A DNA stretch of 18,372 nucleotides, taken from positions 1 through 18,372 of the forward strand of contig CAJUMT010000050.1 of NCBI GenBank assembly GCA_910587495.1, in the 5' to 3' direction. This DNA comes from an uncultured Lachnospiraceae bacterium. Lineage in GTDB: Bacteria > Bacillota_A > Clostridia > Lachnospirales > Lachnospiraceae. The notes under the pieces were generated by a model that searched no databases, was not told the DNA's origin, and saw nothing but the letters and a program-made list of their open reading frames with translations. Within the stretch, counting starts at the first letter, position 1. Every line of letters starts with the position of its first letter. Shown one piece after another: positions 5,101 through 12,729 of this stretch. The position numbers were made by a program, and so were the translations under genes.

Positions 5101-6636
5101 ATGGATAAAAAAAGACTGGCGATCAATATGGTCGCGCAGCTTTTGGCTTTTGCGGTAAATATGGGGATCAGCTTTTTCCTGGCGCCTGTCATTGAGGCGC
5201 AGATTGCCAACACTTACGGCTTTATCGATCTGGCCAATAAATTTGTCCTGTACGCGCAGGTGGTGGTTTCGGCTCTCAATACCATGGCCAGCCGTTTCGT
5301 GACCATTCATATACACAGGGATGAAAAGCAGGAGGCCAATGAATATTTTTCTTCTGTATTTTTTGGAAACGTGATCATGGCCGGGATTTTTCTGATCCCG
5401 GCACTGGTAATTGTAATATTTATGGGGTCCATGCCTTTTTTGAATGTGCCGGAAAATCTTTTAAGAGATGTACAGCTTTTGTGGGCGTTTGTGTTCGGCA
5501 ATTTCTTTTTAAGCATTATTACTTCTGTATATGGTGTGTCCACTTACGCGGCCAACCGTTTAGACCTGACCTCCATTCGTACCATGTATGCGGATATATT
5601 GCGTATTATTTTTCTGCTTGTGACGTTTACTGTATGGAAGCCGACGCTCTGGTTTGTAGGTGCGGCTTCCCTTTTGAGTACTTCCTATATTGCGTTCTGG
5701 AATCGTAGATTTACTTATCAGTTTTTGCCTGGTATCCGGGTGCGGCGTAAATATTTTAAATGGAAGAAGGTCTGGGAGCTCATTTCCTTAGGCGCCTGGA
5801 ATTCTCTGACGCGGTTGGGACAGGTGCTTTTGGACGCGGTAGATATCCTGCTGGCAGGTGCCTTGATCACAGACGGAGGCGCTTCCATGACGCTTCTGTC
5901 TCTGGCGAAAATGGTGCCCACCTCCATATCCAGCCTGATGGGAACAGTAGTGGGGGTATTTAATCCCCAGATTACCATCGCTTATGCGGAGGGGGATAAA
6001 GACACGCTAGTGGCAGTCATCAAAAGCTGCAATCGTATTCTGATTTTTATTATGAGTATACCCATAGGCTTTCTGACCGCCTACGGACTAGATTTTTACA
6101 GACTGTGGATGCCGGGAAAAGATCCGTATGCGCTGCAGCGGCTTTCCCTTCTGGCGGTTGGGGTTCTCTATGTGAGTATGAGTATTCAGGTGCTTTATCA
6201 TGTATTTATCATAACAAAAAAAGTAAAATGGAATTCCCTTGTGATATTTGGGTCGGGCGTGCTTTCGTCTGTTTTATCATTGACGCTGTTAAAGACAACG
6301 AATCTGGGTGTGATAAGCTTCCCGCTTTCCAGCATGCTGACAGGTCTTCTGCGTAATCTGATTTTTACACCTGTCTATGCGGCTCACTGTCTGGAGATCC
6401 GATGGAACCGTTTCTACAGCGACATTGTGTTGGGTGGATTATCCATTGGAGCTGTTACGGCGCTGGGACTTTTATCCCGTGTGATTTACCCTGTACACTC
6501 CTGGATCAACCTGATCCTGACAGGCGCGGTAGTAGGGCCTGTGGCGCTGCTGGCGAATTTTTTTATTATTCTTCGCAGAGAAGAAAGAGATATGGTGCTT
6601 GACATGGTGCGCGCCAAAGTTGCATTCCATAAATGA
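5101..6636 (+). CDS. Polysaccharide/oligosaccharide flippase (Wzx-like, MOP superfamily)
   Basis: The 511-residue protein starts at ATG 5101 behind AAGGAG (5090-5095). The N-terminus MDKKRLAINMVAQLLAFAVNMGISFFLAPVIEAQIANTYGFIDLANKFVLYAQVVVSALNTMASRF has the usual Wzx layout: a first helix pair, then an acidic/polar 'Y.F..L.N....Y......AL......' stretch. About 12-14 hydrophobic helices extend to the end, and the length is normal for the family. It would flip undecaprenyl-linked glycan units from the cytoplasmic to the outer face of the membrane. The next glycosyltransferase begins within or just after its stop, so co-translation is likely. Substrate cannot be told. MATE or MurJ relatives are less likely given the neighbours. 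Confidence 0.8.
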   Translation: MDKKRLAINMVAQLLAFAVNMGISFFLAPVIEAQIANTYGFIDLANKFVLYAQVVVSALNTMASRFVTIHIHRDEKQEANEYFSSVFFGNVIMAGIFLIPALVIVIFMGSMPFLNVPENLLRDVQLLWAFVFGNFFLSIITSVYGVSTYAANRLDLTSIRTMYADILRIIFLLVTFTVWKPTLWFVGAASLLSTSYIAFWNRRFTYQFLPGIRVRRKYFKWKKVWELISLGAWNSLTRLGQVLLDAVDILLAGALITDGGASMTLLSLAKMVPTSISSLMGTVVGVFNPQITIAYAEGDKDTLVAVIKSCNRILIFIMSIPIGFLTAYGLDFYRLWMPGKDPYALQRLSLLAVGVLYVSMSIQVLYHVFIITKKVKWNSLVIFGSGVLSSVLSLTLLKTTNLGVISFPLSSMLTGLLRNLIFTPVYAAHCLEIRWNRFYSDIVLGGLSIGAVTALGLLSRVIYPVHSWINLILTGAVVGPVALLANFFIILRREERDMVLDMVRAKVAFHK

Positions 6637-6653
6637 AAGGAAGAGATCCGTCT

Positions 6654-7673
6654 ATGTACAGTGTGGTGATACCGGTCTATCAGGCGAAGTCGTGTCTTGC
6701 GCGCTGCGTAAACTCTTGGCTGTCTCAGACTAGAAAAGATTTTGAAGTGATCCTGGTGGACGACGGCTCCACGGACGGAAGCGCTGCGCTTTGCGACGAA
6801 CTGGCAAAGACAGATCCAAGGGTCCGGGTCATTCATCAGAAAAATGCGGGCGTATCAGCGGCAAGGAATGAAGGCGTGAAAAGGGCAAAGGGGAAATTTC
6901 TCCTTTTTACCGACAGCGACGACTATGTGGCAGAAGATTATCTGGAGAAGATGGCGAAATTTCAGACTGATACGGACACCGATTTAGTGCTGTGTGGTTA
7001 CCATCATCTGTATGACGGCGGGGATATTAAAAAGATTCCAGAAGATATTGGTGTGTGGGAGCTTTCAGATTTTTCCGAAGGTTTCCTTTCGCTTTATGCA
7101 CAGGGATATTTGAATATGCCCTGGAACAAGCTGTACCGCAGAGAGCTGGCGGGAACCTTTGACCTTTCGTTAAGCTTAGGCGAGGACCTGCTTTTTAATC
7201 TTGCTTATTTAAGGAAATGTCGTCGAATCGCAGTGCTGCCGGAAGCTCTCTGCTATTATATGCAGGAGGAACAGAAAGAGACCCTTTCTTCCAGGAAAAG
7301 AGAGAACCGGCTGCTATTGGCCCGCAGAGTGTGTGAAGAGACGGAACAGTTTTATAAGGAAACGTGGGGAGAACCGGGCGTGCAGGAAGCGTATGCCGGG
7401 ATTTTTACACGGTATATGAATGAAGTGTTTGATGAATGCGAGAAGCTTCCGATACAAAAAGATATGCCGCTTAAGGAGAAGCTTTCGGCTATCCGGGGGT
7501 ATGCCATGGACAGCTGGGTGCGTCAACGGGGAAGCACAGCTGTGCTTACTTATCCGGATTATAAGATTCTGTGGTTTTTTTTAAAGCGCCGGATGACTGT
7601 TATGGTATATTTGCTCTGTGTGCTTCGCCGGGCGGCAGTCCTGGTTGTACACAGGATGCGAAGGAAAGGATAG
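6654..7673 (+). CDS. Family 2 glycosyltransferase (first of three)
   Basis: The 339-residue cytoplasmic or membrane-associated protein has a GT-A fold. The N-terminus MYSVVIPVYQAKSCLARCVNSWLSQT is followed by the nucleotide-sugar binding motif VDDGSTDGS (35-43), an 'IHQKNAGVSAARNEG' block and the DxD-type metal site DSDD (87-90). 'MPWNKLYRRE' and 'SLGEDLLFN' match the acceptor-side region of WaaA/EpsJ-like GT2 enzymes. The C-terminal 35 residues are hydrophobic and basic (ILWFFLKRRMTVMVYLLCVLRR), probably a membrane anchor. I chose ATG 6654, not the overlapping ATG 6633, because AAGGAAG (6637-6643) serves 6654 and the GT2 fold normally begins at this residue. Using 6633 would add seven residues and give an ATGA overlap with the flippase stop. 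Donor and acceptor are unknown. Confidence 0.85.
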   Translation: MYSVVIPVYQAKSCLARCVNSWLSQTRKDFEVILVDDGSTDGSAALCDELAKTDPRVRVIHQKNAGVSAARNEGVKRAKGKFLLFTDSDDYVAEDYLEKMAKFQTDTDTDLVLCGYHHLYDGGDIKKIPEDIGVWELSDFSEGFLSLYAQGYLNMPWNKLYRRELAGTFDLSLSLGEDLLFNLAYLRKCRRIAVLPEALCYYMQEEQKETLSSRKRENRLLLARRVCEETEQFYKETWGEPGVQEAYAGIFTRYMNEVFDECEKLPIQKDMPLKEKLSAIRGYAMDSWVRQRGSTAVLTYPDYKILWFFLKRRMTVMVYLLCVLRRAAVLVVHRMRRKG

Positions 7674-7676
7674 AGC

Positions 7677-8663
7677 ATGATGGAACCGCTGATCAGTGTG
7701 ATTGTACCGATATATAAGGTAGAAACGTATTTGCGCAGATGTGTGGACAGTCTTCTTGTGCAGACATATAAAAAGATGGAGATCATTTTAGTGGATGACG
7801 GCTCTCCCGACGGCTGTCCCGCGATCTGTGATGATTATGCGAAGCAGGATGAAAGGATACAAGTCATCCATCAGAAAAATGCCGGACTGTCAGGAGCCCG
7901 CAATGCGGGAATTGACGCGGCCAATGGTGCATATTTCGCTTTTGTAGATTCGGATGATTATGTGGCGCCGGATTTTATACGGACTTTGTATGAACTCCTG
8001 ACAAAGACAGGAAGCGCCATCAGCCAGTGCAGGTTCGGCTATGTGGAGGGAGAGCCGCTGCAAATGGCTGATGTGGCGGATTGCTCTGTTAAAATCTGTC
8101 GGGGTATGAGTTTGATGGAGCAGCTGTACGGTCCGGAGGATGAAGCTGTGTATTTTGTGGTGGCCTGGAACAAGCTGTATAAAAGAGAATTGTTTGAAAA
8201 GATCCGCTATCCGGAAGGACGGATTCATGAGGATGAAGCGACCACCTATAAGTTGTTTCATGAAGGAAAGAAACTGGCTTTTACAGACAGGGTCTTATAT
8301 GGATATTTTACGGAGAACGCAGGAAGCATCACATCTAACTTTTCAAGAAAGCGGCTGCAATGGCTGACGGCGCAGGAAGAGAGGATCGGTTTTTTTCAGG
8401 AATATGGTTACGAAGCAATCCTTCCCCGGGCTTACAAAAAGCTGTGTGACGCCTGCATTACCTTTTACTTTCGATGTACGAAGGGAGTGGAGGATGCTTC
8501 GGCGCTTCGCAGGGAATTAAAACAACGCTTAAAGGTATATAAGGCAGAGGGCGCGCGGTATATAAAGGCGCTTCCGTTAAGGACCCGGGCAGGATATGGG
8601 ATTTTTTTGCTTGCCCCGGGCTTTTATGCGAAGCTTTTAGAGAAAGTGCAGGATCAGCCATGA
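7677..8663 (+). CDS. Family 2 glycosyltransferase (second of three)
   Basis: The 328-residue protein (327 if the second ATG at 7680 is used) begins ISVIVPIYKVETYLRRCVDSLLVQTYKKMEIILVDDGSPDGCPAICDDYA. The DDGSPDG donor motif lies at 40-46, IHQKNAGLSGARNAGID at 64-80 and DSDDYV at 91-96. A 'VVAWNKLYKRELFE' and 'IHEDEATTYKLF' segment supplies the usual catalytic ED. Three bases separate it from the previous gene's stop. Its 3' end overlaps the next gene by ATGA (8660-8663). It belongs to the EpsH/WcaA-like group that builds exopolysaccharide repeat units. The first 150 or so bases are strikingly similar to those of the next gene, so the two arose by duplication. The sugar is not predictable. Confidence 0.85.
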   Translation: MMEPLISVIVPIYKVETYLRRCVDSLLVQTYKKMEIILVDDGSPDGCPAICDDYAKQDERIQVIHQKNAGLSGARNAGIDAANGAYFAFVDSDDYVAPDFIRTLYELLTKTGSAISQCRFGYVEGEPLQMADVADCSVKICRGMSLMEQLYGPEDEAVYFVVAWNKLYKRELFEKIRYPEGRIHEDEATTYKLFHEGKKLAFTDRVLYGYFTENAGSITSNFSRKRLQWLTAQEERIGFFQEYGYEAILPRAYKKLCDACITFYFRCTKGVEDASALRRELKQRLKVYKAEGARYIKALPLRTRAGYGIFLLAPGFYAKLLEKVQDQP

Positions 8664-9709
8664 AAGAAAAGATCAGTGTGATCGTACCGGTATATAAGGT
8701 AGAAAAAGTGTTGAATCGGTGTGTGGAGAGTATTCTTTCCCAGACCTATAAAAATATAGAGATTATTTTAGTGGATGACGGTTCTCCTGACAACTGTCCG
8801 GCGATTTGTGACGCTTATGCCAGTATGCATGAAAATATCCTAGCAGTCCATAAAGCAAATGGGGGGCTGACTTCTGCTTGGAAAGAGGGCGTCCGCCATG
8901 CTTCTGCAGACTTTGTGGGGTTTGTGGACAGTGACGACTGGATCGAGCCGGATATGTATGAAAGGCTGGAAAAAGCGCTTCGGGAAAATGGAGCGGATAT
9001 CGCCATGGCAGGGCTTACATTCGACTATGAGGATCCCTCTTATCCGCCCAGGAAGGAGACGGACCGTCTGGATAAAAGCGTTTACGGCAAAGAAGAACTG
9101 CTCAAACTGTACCCGTCGCTTTTGAATGACGGGAGCTTTATCGGTCGGCGCATACAGCCTTCTCGGGTGACAAAGCTCTTTAGAAAAGAGATTGTAGAAA
9201 AGAATCTTTCCCTGTGGGACGACCAGGTGAATGTGGGAGAAGACCTTCAGATGGTGTTTGCGTCGGTGCTGGACGCGGAGAAGATCTGCACCATACCAGG
9301 ATATTACCCCTATCATTACTGGTATAATGTGTCTTCGATGACGGGCGGGTATGATCCGGATTATCTGGATAAAATCAAATTGCTGAAAAACCGCCTGGAA
9401 GCGATCTCGGATGAAAAGGGAGTCTATGATTTCAGGCCGCAGATACGCAATGATTTTTTAAGCCTTGCCATTATGGCAGTAAAAAATGAAATATGGCGCA
9501 ATCGTACGGATTCTTTTTTTAAAGTGCTGAAAAATGTAAAGCGTATGTGCAGGGACGCTTCTGTGCAGGAAGCGCTCCTTAAGCATACGATGGACCGACT
9601 GGACTGGTCGGTAAGAGTTTATATTTTTATGATGAAGCACGGCCTTTATCTTTCGTGCTATTTGGTGACGAAAATATTTTTTTCGCTTTATTATGGCAGG
9701 AAAAGATAA
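8660..9709 (+). CDS. Family 2 glycosyltransferase (third of three, paralogue of the second)
   Basis: The 349-residue protein begins MKEKISVIVPVYKVEKVLNRCVESILSQTYKNIEIILVDDGSPDNCPAICDAYA. The donor motif DDGSPDN lies at 39-45 and the metal site DSDDWIEPD at 90-98. The 'NAG-S-ARN-G' block of its sister is changed here to NGGLTSAWKEG, a replacement in the donor-binding loop that suggests altered specificity. 'VTKLFRKEIVEKN' and 'VNVGEDLQMVFA' keep the distal catalytic acid. The start overlaps the stop of the previous gene as ATGA, and its own stop overlaps the helicase start as TAATG (9707-9711). Translational coupling runs through the whole set. Confidence 0.85.
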   Translation: MKEKISVIVPVYKVEKVLNRCVESILSQTYKNIEIILVDDGSPDNCPAICDAYASMHENILAVHKANGGLTSAWKEGVRHASADFVGFVDSDDWIEPDMYERLEKALRENGADIAMAGLTFDYEDPSYPPRKETDRLDKSVYGKEELLKLYPSLLNDGSFIGRRIQPSRVTKLFRKEIVEKNLSLWDDQVNVGEDLQMVFASVLDAEKICTIPGYYPYHYWYNVSSMTGGYDPDYLDKIKLLKNRLEAISDEKGVYDFRPQIRNDFLSLAIMAVKNEIWRNRTDSFFKVLKNVKRMCRDASVQEALLKHTMDRLDWSVRVYIFMMKHGLYLSCYLVTKIFFSLYYGRKR

Positions 9710-12081
9710 TGGCTAAGAAAAAAGAAAAAAGTTTGATTCTTCGGGTTTCGGTTCGTGAACTGGTGGAATTTGTGCTGCGAAGCGGAGATCTGGACAACCG
9801 TTACGGCGTGCGCAGGGATATGGAAGCCATGCAGGCGGGCAGCCGTCTGCACCAGAAGATACAAAAGCGGATGGGACCTTCCTATCATCCGGAGGTGACG
9901 CTTAAATATGCGGCTTGCTTAGGAGGGATTCCGGTCAGTGTAGAAGGAAGGGCTGACGGGATCTGGATAGATGAGGGCGTCTGGATGATAGACGAGATTA
10001 AGGGCACTTACAAAGATATTCACCGGATGGATGAGCCTGTGCCGGTGCATCTGGCTCAGGCAAAGTGTTATGCTTTTATTTATGGGGAGCAAAACGGGCT
10101 TTCCCTTGTGAAGACCCGCATGATCTACGCCAGTCTGGATACGGAGGAAACTCGCTGCTTTACCCAGGAGTATACTTACGAAGAACTGAAGCTTTGGTTT
10201 GAAGCGCTTTTAAAAGAGTATGAACGCTGGATCGTCTATGAGGCCTGGTGGAAAACGAAAAGGACAGAGTCGCTTAAGCGCCTGGTATTTCCGTATCCTT
10301 ACAGAGAAGGCCAAAAAGAACTGGCAGTCAGCGTCTACAAGACGATCCTTCGTAAGAAGCGGCTTTTTATTCAGGCGCCTACCGGCGTGGGAAAGACACT
10401 GTCTACACTGTTTCCGTCTTTGAAAGCCATGGGAGAAGGGCTGGAGGATAAAATATTTTATCTGACAGCCAGAACAGTTACAAGGACCGTGGCAGGGGAG
10501 GCGCTGAGTATTCTAAGAGAACAGGGGGTACAGGTTAAATCCGTCATGCTGACGGCTAAAGAAAAGCTTTGCATCTGTGAGAAGGCGGAATGCAATCCGG
10601 ATGCCTGCCCGTATGCCCGAGGGCATTTTGACCGGATCAACGAGGCTGTCTATGATCTGTGGACAAAAGGACCTGATTCCATTGACCGGGAGACGATCCT
10701 TGCGCAGGCGCATCGTTATAAAGTATGTCCGTTTGAGTTAAATCTGGACGTGTCTCTCTGGGTGGATGTGGTCATTTGTGATTATAATTATGTTTTTGAT
10801 CCAAATGTCTGTTTAAAGCGGTTTTTCTCGGAAGGAGGAAGAGGGGAGTATTTGTTTCTGGTGGACGAGGCGCATAATCTGGTGGAGCGGGGGCGCGCCA
10901 TGTACAGCGCTGTCCTTGCCAAAGAAGACTTTCTTGAGATAAAACGTCTGATCGGAGGGAAAAGCGCTGCGCTTATGCGGGCGTTGGAACGATGCAACAG
11001 ACATCTTCTGGCCTTGAAACGAGAATGCGAAAACGGATACCAATGTTTGAAGCAGGCGGACGGGTTCGCCCTGCATCTGACGCATCTGATGGGGGAACTG
11101 GATCGTTTTATGGAAATGCCGATACCGGAAGAGCTTGGGGAACCGCTGCGGGATTTTTATTTTCAGGTGCGGAATTTTTTGAATATATATGAACGAGTAG
11201 ACGAAAATTATGAGATTTATACGGAATTTTCGGCGGACGGAAGATTTCTTTTTCATCTGTACTGTGTGCGTCCGGCGGCGAACCTGAAACTTTGTCTGGA
11301 TAAAGGAAACAGTGCGGTATTTTTTTCGGCCACGCTGCTACCGATTCATTATTATAAAGATCTTTTGACGGGGGAAGAGCAGGATTATGCGGTCTATGCC
11401 GGTTCGCCTTTTGATACGGAGAAAAGACTGCTTTTGGTGGGGACGGATGTAAGCAGCCGCTATACAAGGCGTACCGGACAGACATATGACAAAATCACCG
11501 AGTACATTCTTCAGGCAGTCCGAAGCCGGAAGGGAAACTATCTGATTTTTTTTCCGTCCTATCAGATGTTGGAGGAAATTTACAAACGGTGTACCGTATG
11601 GAAAGATGTGCTGTGGATATGCCAGAAATCCGGCATGGATGAACAGGAGCGCGAGTCGTTCCTGGAGCAGTTTGAAGAAGGGCGTTTACAGAGCATGGCG
11701 GCTTTCTGCGTGATGGGCGGTATATTTTCGGAGGGGATTGACCTTGCGGGCGGGCGGCTTATAGGGGCTGTGATTGTAGGGACAGGCCTTCCCAAGGTGT
11801 GCAGGGAGCGTGAAATTCTGCGGAATTATTTTGACAGATCAGGAATGGACGGCTTCGCCTATGCGTATCAGTACCCCGGCATGAATAAAGTGCTCCAGGC
11901 GGCTGGGCGGGTGATACGCACGGATGAAGACCGGGGGATCATCCTCCTTTTGGACGAGCGGTTCATAAGCGCCTCCTATAGACGATTGTTTCCCAGAGAA
12001 TGGGAATCTCATATTCCGTGCAGGCTTAACGCGGTTCGAGGATATCTGGATACATTCTGGCATAAGATGGATCAGATGTGA
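9709..12081 (+). CDS. XPD/DinG-type superfamily 2 helicase with N-terminal PD-(D/E)XK (RecB/Cas4-like) nuclease domain
   Basis: The 790-residue protein has an N-terminal domain (about 1-180) with nuclease motifs: GRADGI (D83), the MIDEIKG stretch (E96-x-K98) and QAKCY (Q117, Y121), the order seen in RecB/AddB/Cas4 nucleases. The helicase follows. Walker A is APTGVGKT (223-230). The iron-sulphur candidates are C288/C290, C295, C300 and C340, and the DEAH box is 386-389. 'FFSATLLP' is motif III-like, GGIFSEGIDLAGG is motif V and QAAGRVIR (730-737) is motif VI. XPD/DinG enzymes translocate 5' to 3' and unwind forked DNA or R-loops. The fused nuclease suggests unwinding plus cleavage in repair. 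I set the start at ATG 9709 (TAATG overlap, AGGAAAAG just upstream) because the longer frame from 9655 only translates the tail of the glycosyltransferase gene. Its coupling to a glycan operon looks like a chance of position. Confidence 0.85.
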   Translation: MAKKKEKSLILRVSVRELVEFVLRSGDLDNRYGVRRDMEAMQAGSRLHQKIQKRMGPSYHPEVTLKYAACLGGIPVSVEGRADGIWIDEGVWMIDEIKGTYKDIHRMDEPVPVHLAQAKCYAFIYGEQNGLSLVKTRMIYASLDTEETRCFTQEYTYEELKLWFEALLKEYERWIVYEAWWKTKRTESLKRLVFPYPYREGQKELAVSVYKTILRKKRLFIQAPTGVGKTLSTLFPSLKAMGEGLEDKIFYLTARTVTRTVAGEALSILREQGVQVKSVMLTAKEKLCICEKAECNPDACPYARGHFDRINEAVYDLWTKGPDSIDRETILAQAHRYKVCPFELNLDVSLWVDVVICDYNYVFDPNVCLKRFFSEGGRGEYLFLVDEAHNLVERGRAMYSAVLAKEDFLEIKRLIGGKSAALMRALERCNRHLLALKRECENGYQCLKQADGFALHLTHLMGELDRFMEMPIPEELGEPLRDFYFQVRNFLNIYERVDENYEIYTEFSADGRFLFHLYCVRPAANLKLCLDKGNSAVFFSATLLPIHYYKDLLTGEEQDYAVYAGSPFDTEKRLLLVGTDVSSRYTRRTGQTYDKITEYILQAVRSRKGNYLIFFPSYQMLEEIYKRCTVWKDVLWICQKSGMDEQERESFLEQFEEGRLQSMAAFCVMGGIFSEGIDLAGGRLIGAVIVGTGLPKVCREREILRNYFDRSGMDGFAYAYQYPGMNKVLQAAGRVIRTDEDRGIILLLDERFISASYRRLFPREWESHIPCRLNAVRGYLDTFWHKMDQM

Positions 12082-12086
12082 AGGCG

Positions 12087-12359
12087 TCAGCGAAAAACGG
12101 TCAGCCAGATTGCGGCGGCGATCTGGACGATCAGAATCGCGGGCATACCGACAACAAAGTACCAGTGTCTGGTTTTGTGATGAAACACATACATGCCTGC
12201 GAGCGTCCCTATAGAACCGCCCAGAAAGGAAGTAAGGAACAAAGTCTTTTCCGGAATCCTCCAGAGCTTTTTCTTTGCTTTTCTTTTGTCCGACGCCATC
12301 ATGGAGAAGCCGAGAACATTGATAAAAACCAGGTAGATAAAGATAATTTCTGTAAACAT
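12087..12359 (-). CDS. DUF1294 small membrane protein
   Basis: The 90-residue protein begins MFTEIIFIYLVFINVLGFSMMASDKRKAKKK. The conserved pattern DKR-A-----RIPE--L-----GG--G---GM---HHKT----F spans residues 24-68 and marks DUF1294, a family of short membrane proteins of unknown function. It has a first helix (about 3-21), a reentrant or second helix (about 39-57) and a C-terminal helix (about 67-88). I chose the start at 12359 because AGGAGG lies 11 bases upstream on this strand (12371-12376). The open frame extends further to 12533, but that part lies beyond the RBS and is low-complexity hydrophobic sequence. It is convergent with the helicase gene, only 5 bases apart, and no terminator is visible between them. 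No functional link to its neighbours is apparent. Confidence 0.8.
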   Translation of the reverse strand: MFTEIIFIYLVFINVLGFSMMASDKRKAKKKLWRIPEKTLFLTSFLGGSIGTLAGMYVFHHKTRHWYFVVGMPAILIVQIAAAIWLTVFR

Positions 12360-12512
12360 TGATGTAAGATCCTCCTGCATCATCATATCACAATAGATGC
12401 GGTATGAGAAGGATAAATAAGGAAAAAGAATACAACTTGACCCAAAAAAGAATACAACTATGAAAAAACAGTGAAAAAATGTACATATAAGAACAAAAAC
12501 CCGGAAAATCAG
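12360..12512. other. Intergenic region upstream of the sugar-transport promoter, with a direct repeat
   Basis: This AT-rich stretch holds no gene. Its left end is the upstream region of the DUF1294 gene (RBS at 12371-12376 on the minus strand). Its centre contains two copies of AAAAAGAATACAACT (12423-12437 and 12445-12459). No convincing promoter could be fixed for the minus-strand gene. Confidence 0.6.
12423..12459. repeat. Two 15-base direct repeats in register with the helix
   Basis: AAAAAGAATACAACT occurs at 12423-12437 and again at 12445-12459. The starts are 22 bases apart, about two helical turns. The repeats lie 50-90 bases upstream of the -35 box of the transport operon, a position typical of activator sites. 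The protein is unknown. Confidence 0.55.
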
Positions 12513-12541
12513 TTGACAAAACCGGACGGGCAATGTATATT
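12513..12541 (+). promoter_or_regulatory. Consensus sigma-A promoter of the arabinose-type transport operon
   Basis: TTGACA (12513-12518) and TATATT (12536-12541) are spaced by 17 bases. Transcription should start near 12548, giving an untranslated leader of about 180 bases before the lipoprotein ATG at 12730. Confidence 0.8.
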
Positions 12542-12570
12542 ATTACTAAACAAAGGACATGCAGACAGGA

Positions 12571-12591
12571 TTTGTTAGTTAAATTAACAAA
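12571..12591. promoter_or_regulatory. Palindrome in the early leader, possible operator
   Basis: TTTGTTA (12571-12577) is mirrored by TAACAAA (12585-12591) with a 7-base AT-rich centre. It lies about 25-45 bases downstream of the predicted start of transcription. It shares the TTGT...ACAA character of the sites nearer the gene only loosely. Confidence 0.4.
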
Positions 12592-12604
12592 AGGTATACA
12601 GTCT

Positions 12605-12643
12605 CCTGGTTAAAATACAGAGCAAATGCAGAGGAAAACCAGG
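12605..12643 (+). other. Leader stem-loop
   Basis: CCTGGTT (12605-12611) is complementary to AACCAGG (12637-12643) with a 25-base A-rich loop. It falls inside the untranslated leader. No known riboswitch architecture is recognised and no T-run follows, so it is not a terminator. Confidence 0.4.
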
Positions 12644-12652
12644 GCAAATCTT

Positions 12653-12693
12653 TTGTACAATCTTGTTCCTTAAGGGACAACTTGTAAATACAA
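12653..12693. promoter_or_regulatory. Cluster of TTGT...ACAA palindromes, probable AraR operators
   Basis: Three palindromes lie back to back. They are TTGTACAA (12653-12660), TTGTTCCTTAAGGGACAA (12663-12680, one mismatch) and TTGTAAATACAA (12682-12693, a perfect TTGTA-AA-TACAA). From memory, AraR of Bacillus subtilis binds a TTGTACGTACAA-like 12-base core, which the last site matches apart from the central two bases. An AraR-type gene lies in the same operon at 16788-17879. The sites lie 110-145 bases downstream of the predicted start of transcription and just before the RBS, so repression would act by roadblock or looping rather than by covering the promoter. Confidence 0.6.
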
Positions 12694-12729
12694 TTTTCAA
12701 TCAAATTCCATGTAGGGAGGAAAACGAAC

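Noticed and set aside
9655..9708. Earlier start for the helicase gene
   Set aside because: These 18 codons are the alternative-frame translation of the glycosyltransferase tail. The TAATG overlap with AGGAAAAG upstream gives a better start at 9709.
12078..12362. Plus-strand 94-codon open frame
   Set aside because: It lies antisense to the DUF1294 gene, whose conserved motif is clear. No RBS suits it.
12360..12533. Extended N-terminus of the DUF1294 protein
   Set aside because: The perfect RBS at 12371-12376 serves the start at 12359, and the family is normally about 90 residues. The extension is AT-driven low-complexity sequence.
12548..12729. Riboswitch in the leader of the transport operon
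   Set aside because: I recognise no known aptamer layout and no terminator or anti-terminator pair. The palindromes fit DNA operators better.
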